64,000 nucleotides of DNA from Pipra filicauda (GCF_003945595.2 NW_024104760.1:62001-126000); one strand, 5' to 3'. Positions 11,299 to 24,700 are shown, counted from the stretch's first letter. Notes: generated by a model not told the origin, from the sequence alone. Translations and numbers: made by a program.

Positions 11299-12206
11299 CT
11301 GGAATAGAGCACAGCGGGTGAGAGCCCAGACCCTTCCCACCACTCACCACCCCGTGCTCTCTGCACGGGTGAATCCCAGGGAGCACCTCTGGCACCCCTC
11401 TCTGCACATCTCTGCTGGCAGGAATCTCTCCTGCCCTCAGGCGCCAGGAGGGGTTTTGACCAGAGAAACACGGTTAAAATCCACAGTAACCACAATAACT
11501 CCAGTTTCATCATACTAATAAAAAAAAACCTCAGGGTGGAAAAACCCCACCCTGTAATTTGGAGGTGTAAACCTGTGTCAGGGTGCTGGCAGGGCAGAGC
11601 CACAGCAGGGGTGTTCCTGCCAGCCCCCTGCCCTGAGCAGGCCACCAGCTCTGGGAGCCCACCTCTCACCGAGGGACAGAGGGGGATGAAATGAATTCCC
11701 TTCCCAGATTTACACTGTTGGAGGGCAAAGAGACCCACAGAGCCCAGGCTGGTGACAGCAGCCCCGGTGCCTCACTCTGGAGGGAGTCCCTGCATTTTCC
11801 TTCTTTAGCAGCAGAAAGTGGGAGCAGGGGCAGAAGGGAGAAATCCCAGGCTTTGGGACACATTCCTGCTCGGCTGGTTTGCTTCCCTGATCACAACCAG
11901 CATTTCCTTTACCCAGGAACAGCAGAATCTGTCCTGGCAGGCTGGGGTGAGACTGGCTGGGACCCCAGCTTTGCATCCTCGTGGAGGGGCCAGGGGTTTA
12001 GGGGAACATAAAGGGAGAGGACAGTGGTTCCCAGTCCCACACCCCAGCACCTCTCCCATGCACCGCGTGGTCTGCCTGCCCCCCCAGCTCCAGGGTCTGC
12101 CTGCCTGCAGCTCTGCACTGCGCTGTCAGACCGTGGACCCACCACTGACAGCCCTCCCAGTCACTCCCCAAAGGGCTGGATGCCCTGAGCCCCCCCGAGC
12201 CGGTAC

Positions 12207-13469
12207 CTACTCATCAAGCTGCGAGCACAGCGTGGTCTGGGTGCCCTGCAGCCGGGACTCGCCCAGCAGCCGCTGCCGGTGGCCACTGCCCTGGGCCAAG
12301 GACGTCTCCTCTGTCCGGCTGCCGCTGCCCCGACCCTCCCCGTCCTCCCTGGGGCACCCGAGGGCCGCCTTGCTGTCCTCTGGGGGGGCCCCACGGGGGC
12401 TGAAGGCGCAGGGGCAGCGCTGCAGGTCCTGCTGGACGGCATGGAGCCGGCGGTCGGCGCGGCGTGGGCAGCACAGCAGCTTGCGGAAGGCGCTCCTGAA
12501 GTCGGGGCTGCGGCAGTAGATGATGGGGTTGAAGGCTGAGTTGACATAGCCCAGCCAGTTGAGGAAGAGGAAGAGCTGGTCCGGCACCAGTGGCCGGCAG
12601 AAGACCTTGATGATGTTGGCCACGAAGAAGGGCAGCCAGCAGAGAGTGAAGGTGCCCATGATGATGCCCAGGGTCTTGAGCGCCTTGTGCTCCTTGATGG
12701 CCAGCAGGCGGGACGGCCGCCTCCTCCGGCTGCTCTGGGACGTGGGGCTGGGGGGCTCCTGCAGGAACCTCACCTTGTCCTTGCCGATGAGCTGGACGTG
12801 CCGCGTGGCCACGGCGAAGACCCGGACGTAGACGAAGATCATGATGAGCAGGGGCACGTAGAAGGAGATGGTGGAGGAGATGATGGCGTAGGTCATGTTG
12901 GTGACGAAGTCGCAGCAGCGCGGGTCATCGTAGCAGCGCGCCGCCTGCTCGTCCGCCCCGTCCCGCCACCAGTGGTTCATGATGGGCAGGAAGGAGATGA
13001 AGGCGGAGATGGCCCACACCAGGCACACCACGGCCCGCGCCCGGCCCTTGGTGACCAGCGCCTCGTACTGCAGCGGCGAGGTGATGGCGAGGTAGCGATC
13101 CACGGCGATGGCGCACAGCGTCTCGATGCTGGCCGTGACGCACAGCACGTCCAGCGACGTCCACAGCTCGCACACCGTCGCGCCGTAGGGCCAGTGGCCG
13201 CTCAGCAGGATGGTGGCCCCCGGCGGCACCACCAGCAGGCCCATGATGAGGTCGGCGCACGCCAGCGAGGTGATGAAGACGTTGGTCATGGTCTGCAGCC
13301 GCGGCGTCTTGGCGATGGCCACGATCACCAGCAAGTTGCCGGCCACGATGACCAGGACGGTGAGGCTGAGGGCGGCCCCCAGCACCCACTGCCGGCCCAG
13401 GCTGCCGGCCCCGCTGCAGTTGCCGGAGCCCCCCCAGGCGCTGCCGTTGCCCGCGGGGAGGGGGCTCAT
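12207..13469 (-). CDS. ADRB3: Beta-3 adrenergic receptor (avian beta-4C type)
   Basis: A single open coding exon encodes 420 residues. This is a Gs-coupled catecholamine receptor. Landmarks in order: two N-glycosylation sites before TM1 (NGS near residue 8, NCS near 17), GNLLVIVAI (TM1), [14 protein letters not shown] (TM2), [12 protein letters not shown] after TM3, MNHWWRD in the second extracellular loop, the TM5 serines in [20 protein letters not shown] (TM6) and [15 protein letters not shown] (TM7). A cysteine pair after NPIIY (LLCC) is the likely palmitoylation site. The long Ser/Pro-rich tail ends in LDE. Human ADRB3 has a tiny second coding exon; here the frame stops at TAG, and that TAG is immediately followed by GTACCG, so a 3' UTR intron is possible. 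Placement next to EIF4EBP1 matches human 8p11 and excludes ADRB1 or ADRB2. Confidence 0.93.
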   Translation of the reverse strand: MSPLPAGNGSAWGGSGNCSGAGSLGRQWVLGAALSLTVLVIVAGNLLVIVAIAKTPRLQTMTNVFITSLACADLIMGLLVVPPGATILLSGHWPYGATVCELWTSLDVLCVTASIETLCAIAVDRYLAITSPLQYEALVTKGRARAVVCLVWAISAFISFLPIMNHWWRDGADEQAARCYDDPRCCDFVTNMTYAIISSTISFYVPLLIMIFVYVRVFAVATRHVQLIGKDKVRFLQEPPSPTSQSSRRRRPSRLLAIKEHKALKTLGIIMGTFTLCWLPFFVANIIKVFCRPLVPDQLFLFLNWLGYVNSAFNPIIYCRSPDFRSAFRKLLCCPRRADRRLHAVQQDLQRCPCAFSPRGAPPEDSKAALGCPREDGEGRGSGSRTEETSLAQGSGHRQRLLGESRLQGTQTTLCSQLDE

Positions 13470-13587
13470 CTCCGCCGGGCTGGGGGCGCCGGCCCCGCGC
13501 CCCGCCGTGCGCTCCCCGCCGCGCTCCCGGCGCAGCCCTCGGGGCGGACCGGCGGGGCCGGGTCCCCTCCGCGCCGGAGGAGGAGCC

Positions 13588-13593
13588 TTTAAA
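13588..13593 (-). promoter_or_regulatory. TATA-like TTTAAA upstream of ADRB3
   Basis: The palindromic TTTAAA lies about 120 bp upstream of the ADRB3 start codon inside a CpG island (roughly 12400-13650). It would give a 5' leader of about 90 nt. Confidence 0.35.
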
Positions 13594-16500
13594 GGCGCGG
13601 GGCGGCCCCGGGCTGCCCGCTCCGGACGGCGAGGGGAGAGGAGCGGGCGGCGGCACCGCCTCCCCCCCGGATGGGGTGTCCCGGCCCGTCCTGCTCCCCC
13701 CGGCATCCCCGCCGGGCGCCCTTCGCCGTGCGCTCCAGCTCCTCACTCTGCCTTCCCGTCCGTCTCCGTGCCCTCCAGCCCCTCGCCGTGTCCCCAGTCC
13801 CACCCGTCTGCCCTTGTTCTCTGTGCACAGCGTTCCCTGGCCTTTTGTCTGTTCACCCTCGCCCCTTTGTGCCCCCCTCGCCAGTGCTCTGATCCCTCTC
13901 CCCACACCTCAGCTCTCACCCTGCCCCTCTTGCTCTCACCCCTCACTGTGCACCCCAGGGCTTTGCTGGTCCTGCTCCCCCTGTGACCCTCTCCCTGGGC
14001 GGGACAGGCTGTCCCTGGTGGGGACAGTGACCCCCCTGTCCCCTCTGAACATCAGCAGAGGGATCCAAGGTGACAGCTCTGCTCCCAAAGACGATGCCCA
14101 GGGCCACAGTCACTGTTTCATTTACACATTTATTGCCAGAACCTCCTTCCCAGTGGATGGAGGAGACCTTCCTTGCCTCCCCTCCTGAATTTGGGTGGGT
14201 GCTGATGTCTGGAGACTCCCAAGACCCCCACCCACACTTCCTGCCCCACTCACACATGGCAGTGGGGAGACACCAAAAATCTGGAAGGCCCTGGGGGCCT
14301 CCAGAGCCCCACTGCTGTTCCCAGAGCTCCTGGGCAAACTCCAGAGTGGGTCATTTCTTTCCCTATCAGCTATTTATACAAATACTGAAACTTTCAAGAC
14401 AGGCATTCTCCAAATGTGGCATTTTGAAGTTTCAGCCAAATGTGGGAATGTTGACAAAGAGGAAAAGAAATATGTGTAAAAATGATCCGGTTGGCATTTC
14501 TTCCCATTCATGAGCTCACAAAGCAGAGCCCTGGTTTTACGAGCTCGATCTTTACGAGGCTGTTTTGGTTTTTCAAAGCCCTCAGCCGAGGGCTTGATCC
14601 AGCCCTGCTCAGCTCCCAGCCCCAGCATTTGCTGCCAGGAATTGCTGTCCACAGGGAGGTTTGTCCTGGCTCCAGGATGGTGCTCGGCACAGACACGGCG
14701 CGTGCAGGGGTGTCATCATCTGTCCAGGTGGCTGCACACCTGATTCCAGCATGGATCAGCCCACGGAGCTGGATTTGTGTCTGGAAAGTAAAGCAAGAAC
14801 ATCAGTGGGAATGTCCATGGATAAACGAGGGCTTTGGGCTTGGGCCATGCCCACCCCGCTGTGCCCTGCAGGGAGCTCCCTCGGACAGACACTGCCTGCA
14901 GTGGGACACACAGACACGTGCTCCCACGGGGCCAAACAGGCATCCAACCCACCCTCCTGATGTCTTCTCTCTGGAATTCAAATCAGGCTTTTCCTCCCAC
15001 TCCCAGGCAGGGGAGCTCGGCTCCCTCCCCGCTTCCCAAGGAGCAGACAGGGCTGAGGAGAGGAAGGGAGACTCCCAGGCCTTTCATCACTGCAGGGGAA
15101 GTAACGTGGCTCCATATCTTTGTCCCAGTTTTACAGCTGGAAAAACTGAAGCACAGAGGTGCTGGGTCTTGCCCAGCCCTGACCCCCATCCCCACTGCTC
15201 CAGAGCCCTGACTCGAGCCCCTGCAGGGATGGAGACCCCGACTGCTCCCTCCAGCCCAGAGCTGTCACCAGGGGAAGCATCCTCTCCCCCTTCCCATCCC
15301 TGCCACGGGCCAGAAGCACTGCCCTGGCCCTACCTGCATGGCCACTGGCAGCAGGGGAGGCAGAGCCAGCCCTGACAAGACCCCATAGGAGTGCTGGCCA
15401 GAGGGTCAAGTGTTGTTTAGAAAACTCTGGGAAAGTTTGTTTATGCCACGGATCAGAGCGGCTCCTTTGGCTGTTGATCCAGAATAAACAATGGGTATTT
15501 AAAGATACTTCTTTATACATAGAGAGTCAGGATGAATCGGGGAAGATCCCTGCTTGGGGGGAGATGGGATGCAGGGAACAGGCAGTGCCACTCTCCTTGC
15601 TCAGCAGCACATGGAGCTCCTGGTGCCCACGGATGTGTTTGGAGAGAGGAAACAGATGCCTGAGCTGGTCCCAGACACATCTGAGGGTGCACAGGCTCTG
15701 CCTGGCCATGGAGGCCAAGGGGTGAGAGCTCAAGTAGCAGCTATGGATAAAACAAAAGCTTTTTATAGCTGGGAACTCGCTCCCTCCCTGGCATGTGGCT
15801 GCATACTCGGAACAGGACAGGAGATAAACCCATCACACGGCGGAGTCACAGCGGTGTCACTGCTCACTGCCATTGGCACACCGGCAGTGGGGGACACCAG
15901 CGTCCCCCTCTGCCCTCTGGTCCAGCTTCCTCAGCTCCCCACCAAAGCAGAGGGTCCTAAAGCAACCCCAGCACAGCAGGTGAAGGCACCAAAACTGCCC
16001 ACTGAGCCCTCGGGGGCCTGTCTGTGCAGCCTTTCCCCAGAGCGTGGGTGCAGGCAGAGCAGGGAGGAGCAGGTCGAGCAGGGAGAGGCACAGCAGCACC
16101 CAGAGAGACACAGCTCAGCTTTGCAGCAGCAGCAGACGGTTCCAGAGCTGCTCCTGAGCCAGGCTCCTGTTGCGCAGTGTTGCCTGTGCAATGAATTCCG
16201 AGCCAGAGCTGTGCTGGCACAAGTCTCCAGCCCAGAGCAAAGGGCAGGGGCAGTGGAGGGGTTCACCCCCCCTGCCTGGAGAGTCGCAGGCACCGGCACC
16301 TCTGGGATGGCACCGCAGCCCTGCCGCTCCATCAGCGCTCATTCCCCACCAGGTTCCCAAAAAGGTTTTCCCAAAAATCCACACACACTGTAGGAAGGTG
16401 ACAGTGTCTTCCTCCTGGTGCTCATGCCCCACACAAGGCTCAGAGAACACTCTGCCCAGAGACCCCTGGCACCTTGTGATGCCACGTGGGGCTGACAAGA

Positions 16501-18822
16501 CACCCCCTCTGCAGGAACCCCCCAGCCCACAGCCACCCAGGACACAGCCACACACCCACCATCACCTCCACCAGGACAAGCCACCAGCCCTGCAGGGCCA
16601 CCAACCACAGTGCCACCAGGGTCCCACCACCCCCAGCCTTTTATTCCTACCTCCCTCATCCCCAAACGCTCCCTGGGGGAGGGGGTTGCACTACACCCCC
16701 TCTTGCCAAGAGCTGGGATGGGGCTCAAGGTTGCAGGGAAGACCCTGCCTGGGATCCAGGGCCGTGGGGGACACTGGGGACAGCACAGGGGGCGGGTGAG
16801 GATCGTGTGATGCTCTTCCCTCTGCCTAAGCAGAGGAGCAACGTTTTACCCCAAATCCCCTCCCCAGGGAGGGAGCTCCAGGCTCTGTGGAGCGGGCACC
16901 GAGGCCAGGCTGTGCTTTAGGAACGGGTTCTGCTCTGTGTGTCCCCAGTGGTGGTGAGTCGGGGGCTCTCCCTCCTCACTGAGACTTTTCGGAATAGTTT
17001 CCATATCAAATCCACAAATCTTGCTTTGAAGTTGTTTGGGATTCTCTGTCATCACGTTTCCTTGTCAGCACATAAACACGCTGTGATGGAGCTTTAACCC
17101 CTGGGTACTGCCTGTCCCAGGAAGCCTGCAGGAAGCTCCACATAAACTCTGGTCCCCATATAAACCCTCCTCCCCCAGCAAAGGCGGGCACAGCTCTGGG
17201 AGCTGCAGCACCACGACAGCTTGGGCAGGAAGGGAAAAATCTCTGTGTCAGAACAATAAAAAAGAGTAAAAATGTGCTGTTTCACTGACTCTCAAGCAAG
17301 CTGCTGTTTTCAGAGTGTGGGTTACTCTGGGATAATCCCGGTGTTACCCCAGCACGGCCTCTCCACCAGCCCAAAGGGACGATCCCAGTGCCACTCCAGT
17401 GCTGCCGCCCCAGCTCGGGGTGAGCCCCGTGCCCCGGGGGGCTCCGAGCTCCCACGTCTCCGGGAGCATCTCGTCTCACACGCTCACATCCTGTTTTCCA
17501 AGAGAAGCTCCTGGGAGCGAGTGCCTCGGTGTGATGAGGGAGGCAGCGCGGACCCGGGCACCCGGGAGGTCGGAGCTGCCGCCGGGGCTGAGGTCACTCC
17601 ACTCCCTGTTTGTCAGCCCGTTCCCACAGCGTTTTGCCCTGTGGACACACAGCCCGCGGGAAGGAGCCGTGGTGCCCGTCAAGGGCTGGGCAGGGCTGGT
17701 GGGATCTTCCTCGGGGCACCCCAGGGTGGATCTGGGGGGAAAGATGGGGCTGGAGGGGCAGGAAACCTGGCATGGAGAATGCTGCTTCCCATCAGAGAGG
17801 AGATGGAGGCAGGGATCTCCTCCAGGACCATCCCGGAGCAGCACTTGCCATCCCAGGGCTGCAGCTCTTCCTGAGGCCACGGCAGCATTGTGAGAACGAG
17901 GGAAAGGGGCATCTGGGTCCTGAAACTCAGCCAGTGTCAAAGGCTGCGCTAAGGCAATCTCAGGTCCTGCTCCTGCCCCCCAGATCCCTGCGCAATTATG
18001 TTTTCAGATTAAAAAACAGATCATAATAAAGCTGTTTTCTTTCCCACGTTGCTGAGGGGAAAATCCACAGCAGCCCACAGCAGCAGCCAGAGCAGTGCCT
18101 ATGGGCAGATATTCCCAGTTTCTGACACTTCTATCACACCTCACAGCAGGGTTTCACTTCAGACACGTCCCATCTCCCTCCAGCCTCAAGTACCCACAGA
18201 AGGGAGAGTCCCCGTGCTGCCATCAGGACCTGCAGAGGATTTACAGACATTTCCACAGCTCCTTCCCCGTCAGGGCTGGTTTTCCTGCAGCTATTGCTAA
18301 AGCAAGCCAGGGTGGGGGGAAGGAGGGAGAAGTTTGCAATAGCAGGGGTACAGATTTCACAAAAAGTGTGGGAAGTGTCGTGAAAAAATGTCAACAGCAG
18401 AAATAACCTCGGAGGGAGCTGGGCTTTCAGGCAGGGCTTTCCGAGGGATAGAGGAGCATCCTGGCAGTGGGATTCCTGGCCCTGCCCCAAAGCAGGGTGG
18501 GAGAGTGAGGGTTTGGGGAGAGGAGCTGCTCTGGGGGAAGCTGGCAGAGATGGGAGGGATGGAGTGCCAAGAGCCCCACGTGGAGCCTCCTGCCAGCCCA
18601 GCCACGGCCATGGGACATCGGCCAAACTGCCACGTGCCGCCCGGCTGCCTCCTCTGCCACTCCTCTGCTCCCTTCCCTGCCCCAGGCACCCTCTGCCAAA
18701 GCTCCTGGCTGTGCCCCCACCACCCAACAGCAGCTACGCTTGCTTCCCAGCCCCCCGTCCCCTCCTGGGGCTGATCCCAAGTCGTATTTGCTTCCAGCCC
18801 GATGTTTACAGGGAGGAAAAAC

Positions 18823-18870
18823 AACAACAACAACAGGAAGAAGAGGAGGAGGAGGAGGAGGAGGAGGGGT
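18823..18870. repeat. AAC and GAG trinucleotide microsatellite
   Basis: Consecutive (aac)n then (gag)n runs. These create an apparent Asn/Lys/Arg or Glu-rich peptide in different frames, which is not a gene. Confidence 0.9.
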
Positions 18871-20611
18871 TCAGATGCTTCCCCTCCGGCTCTGGCCATG
18901 GCAGCCATGGCGAATCCCATGCCATGGTGGCTATTTTTAACCCATGTCAAGAGCAGGAACCAACCAGGGGTGCTGAGCACTCCCAGCAGTGCCAGCCCTG
19001 TCCCGTGCCCAGGGGAGGGGACACGGGGGCCCTGGTGAGGGTTTCCTGCCGAGGGCCGGGGCCGGCGGAGATGCCCTTCCCAAAGGCAGGATGGGCTTGT
19101 TTATGGGGCAACTTTTATCTGCACAAACAGCCCTTGGGCGGGCAGCAGGGATGTGGTTTTGTCGGGGGTTTGTCCTTATCGCCGGCCGCGATCGGAGGGG
19201 AATGTAAACACAGATGGACGGGCTGGAAATGCCACAGCACAGGGACATCCTCACGGGGACGGGATCCACCATCACCCCGTCCTGCGTGGGGCTGCGGTGG
19301 GGTCCCCAAGCCTCCGTGGGAGGGACGGGGTGCGGGGTGGGGCTGGGAATGCCACATGGACCGTGGAGGGGGAGGTGATGGATGGGGTGAGATGAAAGCA
19401 GCCCCCGCTGCCCACCGGGCGGGAGTTTATCCTCCCCTCGGGATATTTTCTTCCTGTCTCAGCAAACCCTCCCGCAATCACAGCCCAGTCAGTACTGGGG
19501 GAAGCGGGGCCGCTGACGGCAGGGCTGGACGGGAGGTGCCCCCGCCGCCGTCCCCGGGGCTGCTCTCACACCAGGGCTGGGGGCATTTCACGGCTTAAAA
19601 GACACATTTCCCTCCGCAGGAGGAGCGAGTCCCTCACCAAAACCCACCCCTGCTCAGCTACCAGTGGTTTATACCAGGTCAGCAGCAAAGACACTGCTGG
19701 TGGAGGGACGGACGCCTTGGAGAGGCCCTTCTGCTCCCGATTTAGAAGGCAATAAGGCGATAACCTCGCGTCACATGAGGATGACAAAGGGCTTTCCAGC
19801 ACTGGGAGCTGCCCGGGGAATGGGCAGATAAAATGCCCTGGAGAGGAACATACTGTAACCAGAAAGAGTCTGGTTCCCTGAAGGGGCATCTCCAGAGGGG
19901 TGTTTTGTGGGATTTGGAACTCCCTGGAGGGTTTCCCCTCACACTGCTGCAACCAATCCCTGTCCACACAGGCACCGAGGGCAGGTGACCCCTGAAGCAG
20001 GGGCCCCTGCTCTGCCCCAGCCAGGATGTGCCCTTAAACCTTGACCTTTAAACCCCCCCGGCTCCTTGACCCTGTAATGGTCCGTTCTCCGGGAGGAGGA
20101 GGAAATGGCAGTGGCTGCCTCACTGGGTTGGGGGTCACTGCTGATGTCATTCTGTGGCCGGAAATGTTATTTTCCTGCCCCAGTGCCCACTAATCGATTC
20201 AGCAGCTGGCACAGGGCGAGGGCTGCCTGCCTGGCACCGTGACCTGATGGGGGTCTCAGGGGTCCTGGGGGGCAGAAACACCCCTCTCCATGCCCCAGAC
20301 TGGCAAGAGATCACTGCCTTGGTCACTAAAATGCTGCCCTGAGGAAAGGGCTCTGAGCCCCCCGAGGACCCCCAGCACCCCAGGGCTGGCCCGTGGCTCC
20401 GCAGGGATGAGCTTGGCCCTGGGCCAGGGTCCGGAGCAGCGTGTGGCCGCCGAGCTCCACCTGTTGGAGCCGGGATGGTGGTTTGGGCAGGACGAGGCTG
20501 GCTGTGTCCCACCTCCGCCTGGGCCGGGAGAGCAGCCCCGAGTCCCGACCGAGGGACGGGCACTGCCGGAGCCCCAGTGACCTCGCGGTGCTCCAGAGCG
20601 GGCGGAGCGCT

Positions 20612-20675
20612 GCTGGCATCTGTGCTGGCATCCGCGCTGGCATCTGTGCTGGAATCCGTGCTGGAATCCATCCTG
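20612..20675. repeat. 12-bp minisatellite, about five units
   Basis: Tandem gctggcatctgt / gctggaatccgt units in an otherwise unannotated region upstream of EIF4EBP1. Confidence 0.85.
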
Positions 20676-21354
20676 GTTCCCGGCATCCCGGCCGTCAGCA
20701 GATGTCAGCACTGGACCGGTGTCCAGTGAGGGTCAGCAGAGCTCTGTGGCCGCTGCTGGGGGAGCAGAGAAGGGCTGAAGGGGCTTTTTCCAGCGGGTAC
20801 TCGGGGTGGTCCCAAGGATGCTCGGAAGGGCTTCATGTCAGGGCTTCGTCCCAGGACGCCCCAGCCTCCCCCTGCCCAGCACGGGGGTCCCTCCCGGCCC
20901 ACCCTGCCCCCCCCCCGCTGCCGCCGAACACCAGCTTCTCCTTAAATCTTTTATTTAGTAAAATCTTAAGAAAAACGCTGTTTTTCCACCGCTCCATCCC
21001 ACCGGAGCATCTCCGGGGACACGGCGTGTGTGGCCCCCCCGGCCCCTGCCACGTTTGTCCCCGGGCCCCCCGGGGGTGGCAGAGCCATTTGGGATGGGGT
21101 TTCTCCACCCAAGCCGGGCAGACATCTGTCCCCGCAGCGCTCCCACAGGGACCACCCGGACCTCCCACAGCGGCTCCCCCCGCTCCGCTGCACGAAGGGG
21201 CAGGGGCGGCGCTGCTGGGGGGGCCCGGCGTGGCGAGAGGGGCACGGAACGAGGCGGGGGATCCCCCAAAATAGGGACAGAGGCGGTGGGTGCCTCGGGG
21301 GGGGGGGGGGAACTGGGGGTGCCCCGCACAGACCCCGCCCACGGCCCTCTTAAG

Positions 21355-21494
21355 CCACGCCCAGTGCCCCACCCACCGACAGGCCACGCCTCTTCTCGTG
21401 TTAAGCCACGCCCCCATTGAGTCAAACCGCGTCCCCACTCTGGTTAAACCACGCCCACACACAGACCGCGCCCATATAGGACTAAACCACGCCC
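21355..21494. promoter_or_regulatory. Array of seven CCACGCCC-type boxes upstream of EIF4EBP1
   Basis: Boxes start at 21355, 21384, 21406, 21427, 21449, 21466 and 21487. Five read CCACGCC(C/T) and two are CCGCG variants. The typical spacing is 21-22 bp, often with a preceding taaa or taag. This is the core recognised by Sp/KLF zinc-finger factors. The array lies 200-350 bp upstream of the EIF4EBP1 start codon and continues into ordinary GC boxes at 21520-21590. Confidence 0.55.
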
Positions 21495-21700
21495 ACTCTC
21501 TCTGCCTTTCAGGCCAAATCCCGCCCCGTGCCCCGCCCCTTGCCCATATTGAGGCAAAGCCCCGCCTCCTCTGGTACACGCCCCGCCCTCTTTTCCCGCG
21601 CGACGGAAGGGGCGTGTCCCGGCGCGGAAGCGGCGGCGCTCCCGGTGATCCCGGTGATCCCGGTCCCGGCCGTCCCGATCCCGGCGGTCCCGGTGCAGTC

Positions 21701-24700
21701 ATGTCGGGCCGCTGCTGCCAGGGGCAGACGCCCAGCCGGGACATCCCCGGCCCCGGCAAGTGCCTGGCACTGCCCGACGGGGCCGCGCTGCCGCCCGGCG
21801 ACTACAGCACCACGCCGGGGGGCACCGTGTTCGGGACCACGCCGGGCGGTGAGCGGGGCACGGGGCTTCGGGGGGCTCCTGCTCCCCGGGAGGGGCCGGG
21901 GAGGCTCGCTTTGGCCAAGGGGGGGCCTCCCCTTTTTGTGCCAGGAGAGGGAGGAAGGGGAGCCCCCACTTTGCCCCCGGAGCTCTGGGGAGCTTTGGGG
22001 GGCCCTTGGTGGGACGGGGATATGAAAGGGGGGGGTCCCCACCTTGATGGAGGGGGCTTTGCTTTGGGGAGGGCTTTTCCCCGGGAATTCGGACACGGCT
22101 GTGCCCGGAGGAGGAGTGGGCGGGAACCGGGGGGTTCCCGCCTGCCCAAGAATGGGGCTGGGGGCTGTGCCCCCCGAGGAGCAACCTCCGGCATCCCCCC
22201 GGGTTACTGCTTAATTCTAATCTCTAATATTTGCTGTTTTCTCCGGCAGTCAGCAAACCCTGGGGGCCTCTTCCTTTATTTCTTATTCCCAGGTTGCTCC
22301 AAATCCTGGAAGTGTGGAGCTCCACTGCTGCAAACGGGCCGTGGGCTGGTTCTCTCCTTGTTTGCTGCAAGTCCTGTGCAGCCCCAGAGCTGCCAGGAGT
22401 CGGGAATCTTCAGGGATTTGACCCTCAAATAAGAGGAATAAACAGGGTATACGAAGGGCTCCTCCATCAGAGGGGTTTTGTGCCCCCTCTCCTGCTCGGG
22501 TGTTTATTTGGGGCAGTTTGGCCTCGAGAAAAGCGGCCGCAGCTCCAGGTGATGGCACCTGGCACAGGGTCGGTGTGGAGAATTCCAGCTGCCTCTGCTC
22601 CCGCCCAGCAGGGGTTTGGGATGACTGTTTTTCCCACACCTCTAAGAATTTCCCCCCCTGCATCCATGTCCAGGTGGATTTGAGCAGCGGGAATGGTGAA
22701 GCTGCACTCGGGAGGGGACGGAGGTTTAGTTGGTCCCTCGGACCCACCACTGGGTTCCAGGGGTTAAAATTCGGAGAGAAGGGGAAGTGGCACTGCTGAC
22801 TCACACGGTGGGTTTTGTGTGTGCAGAAAAGCTGAGGTTTGGGGTTGTTTTGGCCAGTGTGTTCCCTCCTCTGAAAGCAGCGCCTGCAGGAATTGTGCTG
22901 GAGAGCGGGAGGTTCTCTGAGCCTCAGCCAAGAGCAACAGCACAGAAAGGAGCAATTAACGGCGTGGAGTAACGAGGGCTGTCAGCTGCTTGTCCCCGGG
23001 GAGCTGGTGGGTGCCTGGAGCTGAGGTTGGGGTGTGCCCACCTGGCAGTGCCCACGGCACTCCCGTGACCCACCCAGGGCTGTCCCAACCTGTCTGGGGA
23101 CACCGTGTGCTGCCCGGCCCTGGGGCTGGAATTTGGGTGCTGAAGGGAGGGGATGATTCAGAGCTGCTGGAGGACGAGGGGTGTGAGCCTTGGGCTGTGT
23201 CTGCCCTGTGGGCACAGCGAGGTCCACGAGGGCTTCCAGGGAGCAGAGAGTCCCATGGGGTGTGGTTTTCCTGCTAAATCCACCCTGACCTCCCTTACAG
23301 CAGCAGGGAACTCAGCTTTGGGGGTGTGAAGGAGCCTGTTTGTGGCTCTGTGACAGCCCAGAGTCCTTTTGCTTTGGGAGCTCTGGGCACGTGGCTGTCA
23401 GAGGATGTGGAAGCCCTTGAGCTCCTGGTGCTGGTACATGAGCTGCAGTTCCAGGAATCCCTGTCTTAGTCCTGCTCCCCGAGCTTCCCAGGAATCTTAA
23501 CGCCCCTGTCCCAGCCAGCTGCACGTTGGGTTGGATTTCCCCCCCACACACCTTGTGAAACAACTCAAATTCAAAACCCTGAGTGAGAAGTTGTTCAGTG
23601 TTTTGGGAACTCCCCTGCAGAACTCGGCTGGAACACAACACCCGGACACGTTGGTTTATATATATTTATTTTATATTTATAGTGTTCAAAGCAAAGGGAG
23701 TTGACTGTTCCAGGACAGATGGTAACGGGAGCTGTTTGCCCACACATGTGTACTTTAGTTAACACTTTTGGGGAGGTCACAAGGACTAGTTCCTCTCCCT
23801 CTGGCTGGAACAGGAGCAGGGCAGGACAGACCTGATCCAGGGGGGTGTGCAGCCCTTGGAAAGCAAATGCTTTTCCAGCACTTCCCGGGTTAAGGCTGTG
23901 GGCTGTTTGGAGGGAGATCCCTTTTCTGCCTGTGGTTTTGGAGCTTTTTCCATGCAATTCCTTTACAAGGAACAGGCTGTTCTGTGTATTCCTAGAAATC
24001 CGTGCCCGGAGGCTCGCTGTGATGGGCTGGAGCTGGCTTGTCTTGCTGGGCAGGGAGAGCTGCCTGTGGGCTGGTTAACCCTTGGAGCATTAACAGCTCT
24101 GTGTAAGCCTTGAGCAAGGTGTGTGTAACTGCTGCCCTGCCAAGGGAGGTGTCTGTGCGGGCACGGCACGGCCACGTCCTGGCCCCTGGTGTGTCCAGGT
24201 GTGTCCACCTGCAGCTCTTGGCCCTGCTTCTGGCCATGGGTGGAAATTAAATTCGATTTTCTGTTTGCTCTGCGGGTTGTTGTGACCTTGGGTGAGGTGG
24301 AAGGGGCCGGATCTGTCGCTTCCAGCACCGGGCTGGGTTTGGAGCCTTGTGTTCCCTCTGGGCAGCAACCTGACAGCATTTGGGTGCTTGAGCCTTCACC
24401 TTTACTTACAGATACAGCGTTCAGGTGCCTGGCTTTCTTGTGAGGCAACACAGCCTGAGCAGTGAGTGCTAAATCACAGCTATCACTTAAATATCCAAGA
24501 ATCCCAGAATGGTTTGGGGTTGGAGAGGACCTTAAAGACCATCCAGCTCCCATGCTGGGCAGGGACACCTGACCATGTTCTTGTCCCCCCCCTTCCCCCA
24601 GGTACCAGGATCATCTACGACCGTAAGTTTTTGATGGAGTGCCGCAACTCCCCGGTGGCCAAAACTCCCCCCTCCGACCTTCCCGACATTCCAGGCGTCA

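Larger units (their letters stand above)
9214..12206. other. Region between NPM2 start and ADRB3 stop
   Basis: It should hold the NPM2 promoter or 5' exons and the ADRB3 3' untranslated region. Minus-strand AATAAA signals occur near 9780-9795 and at 10142-10147. A 20-bp minisatellite lies at 10601-10780, and a candidate spliced noncoding exon at 11231-11298. No other coding sequence is supported. Confidence 0.5.
13650..21340. other. Long intergenic interval ADRB3 to EIF4EBP1
   Basis: About 7.7 kb without a convincing gene. It contains simple repeats at 18823-18870 (AAC then GAG units) and 20612-20675 (12-bp gctggcatctgt units), several poly-C/G runs and no recognisable transposon. Minus- and plus-strand ORFs of 60-360 codons here show no family resemblance and no coherent splice structure. 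Confidence 0.5.

Noticed and set aside
2040..12206. GOT1L1 between RAB11FIP1 and ADRB3
   Set aside because: Human has it here, but no aminotransferase motif is visible on either strand; PRLHR2 and NPM2 occupy the interval.
11480..18070. AATCCACA (FoxH1-like) matches near 11480, 16376, 17010 and 18061
   Set aside because: Isolated 8-mers expected by chance at this frequency; they are far from NODAL and not clustered.
18513..19598. 361-codon plus-strand frame with poly-Gln/poly-Glu
   Set aside because: The Gln/Glu stretch is the AAC/GAG microsatellite; no flanking domain or conserved motif.
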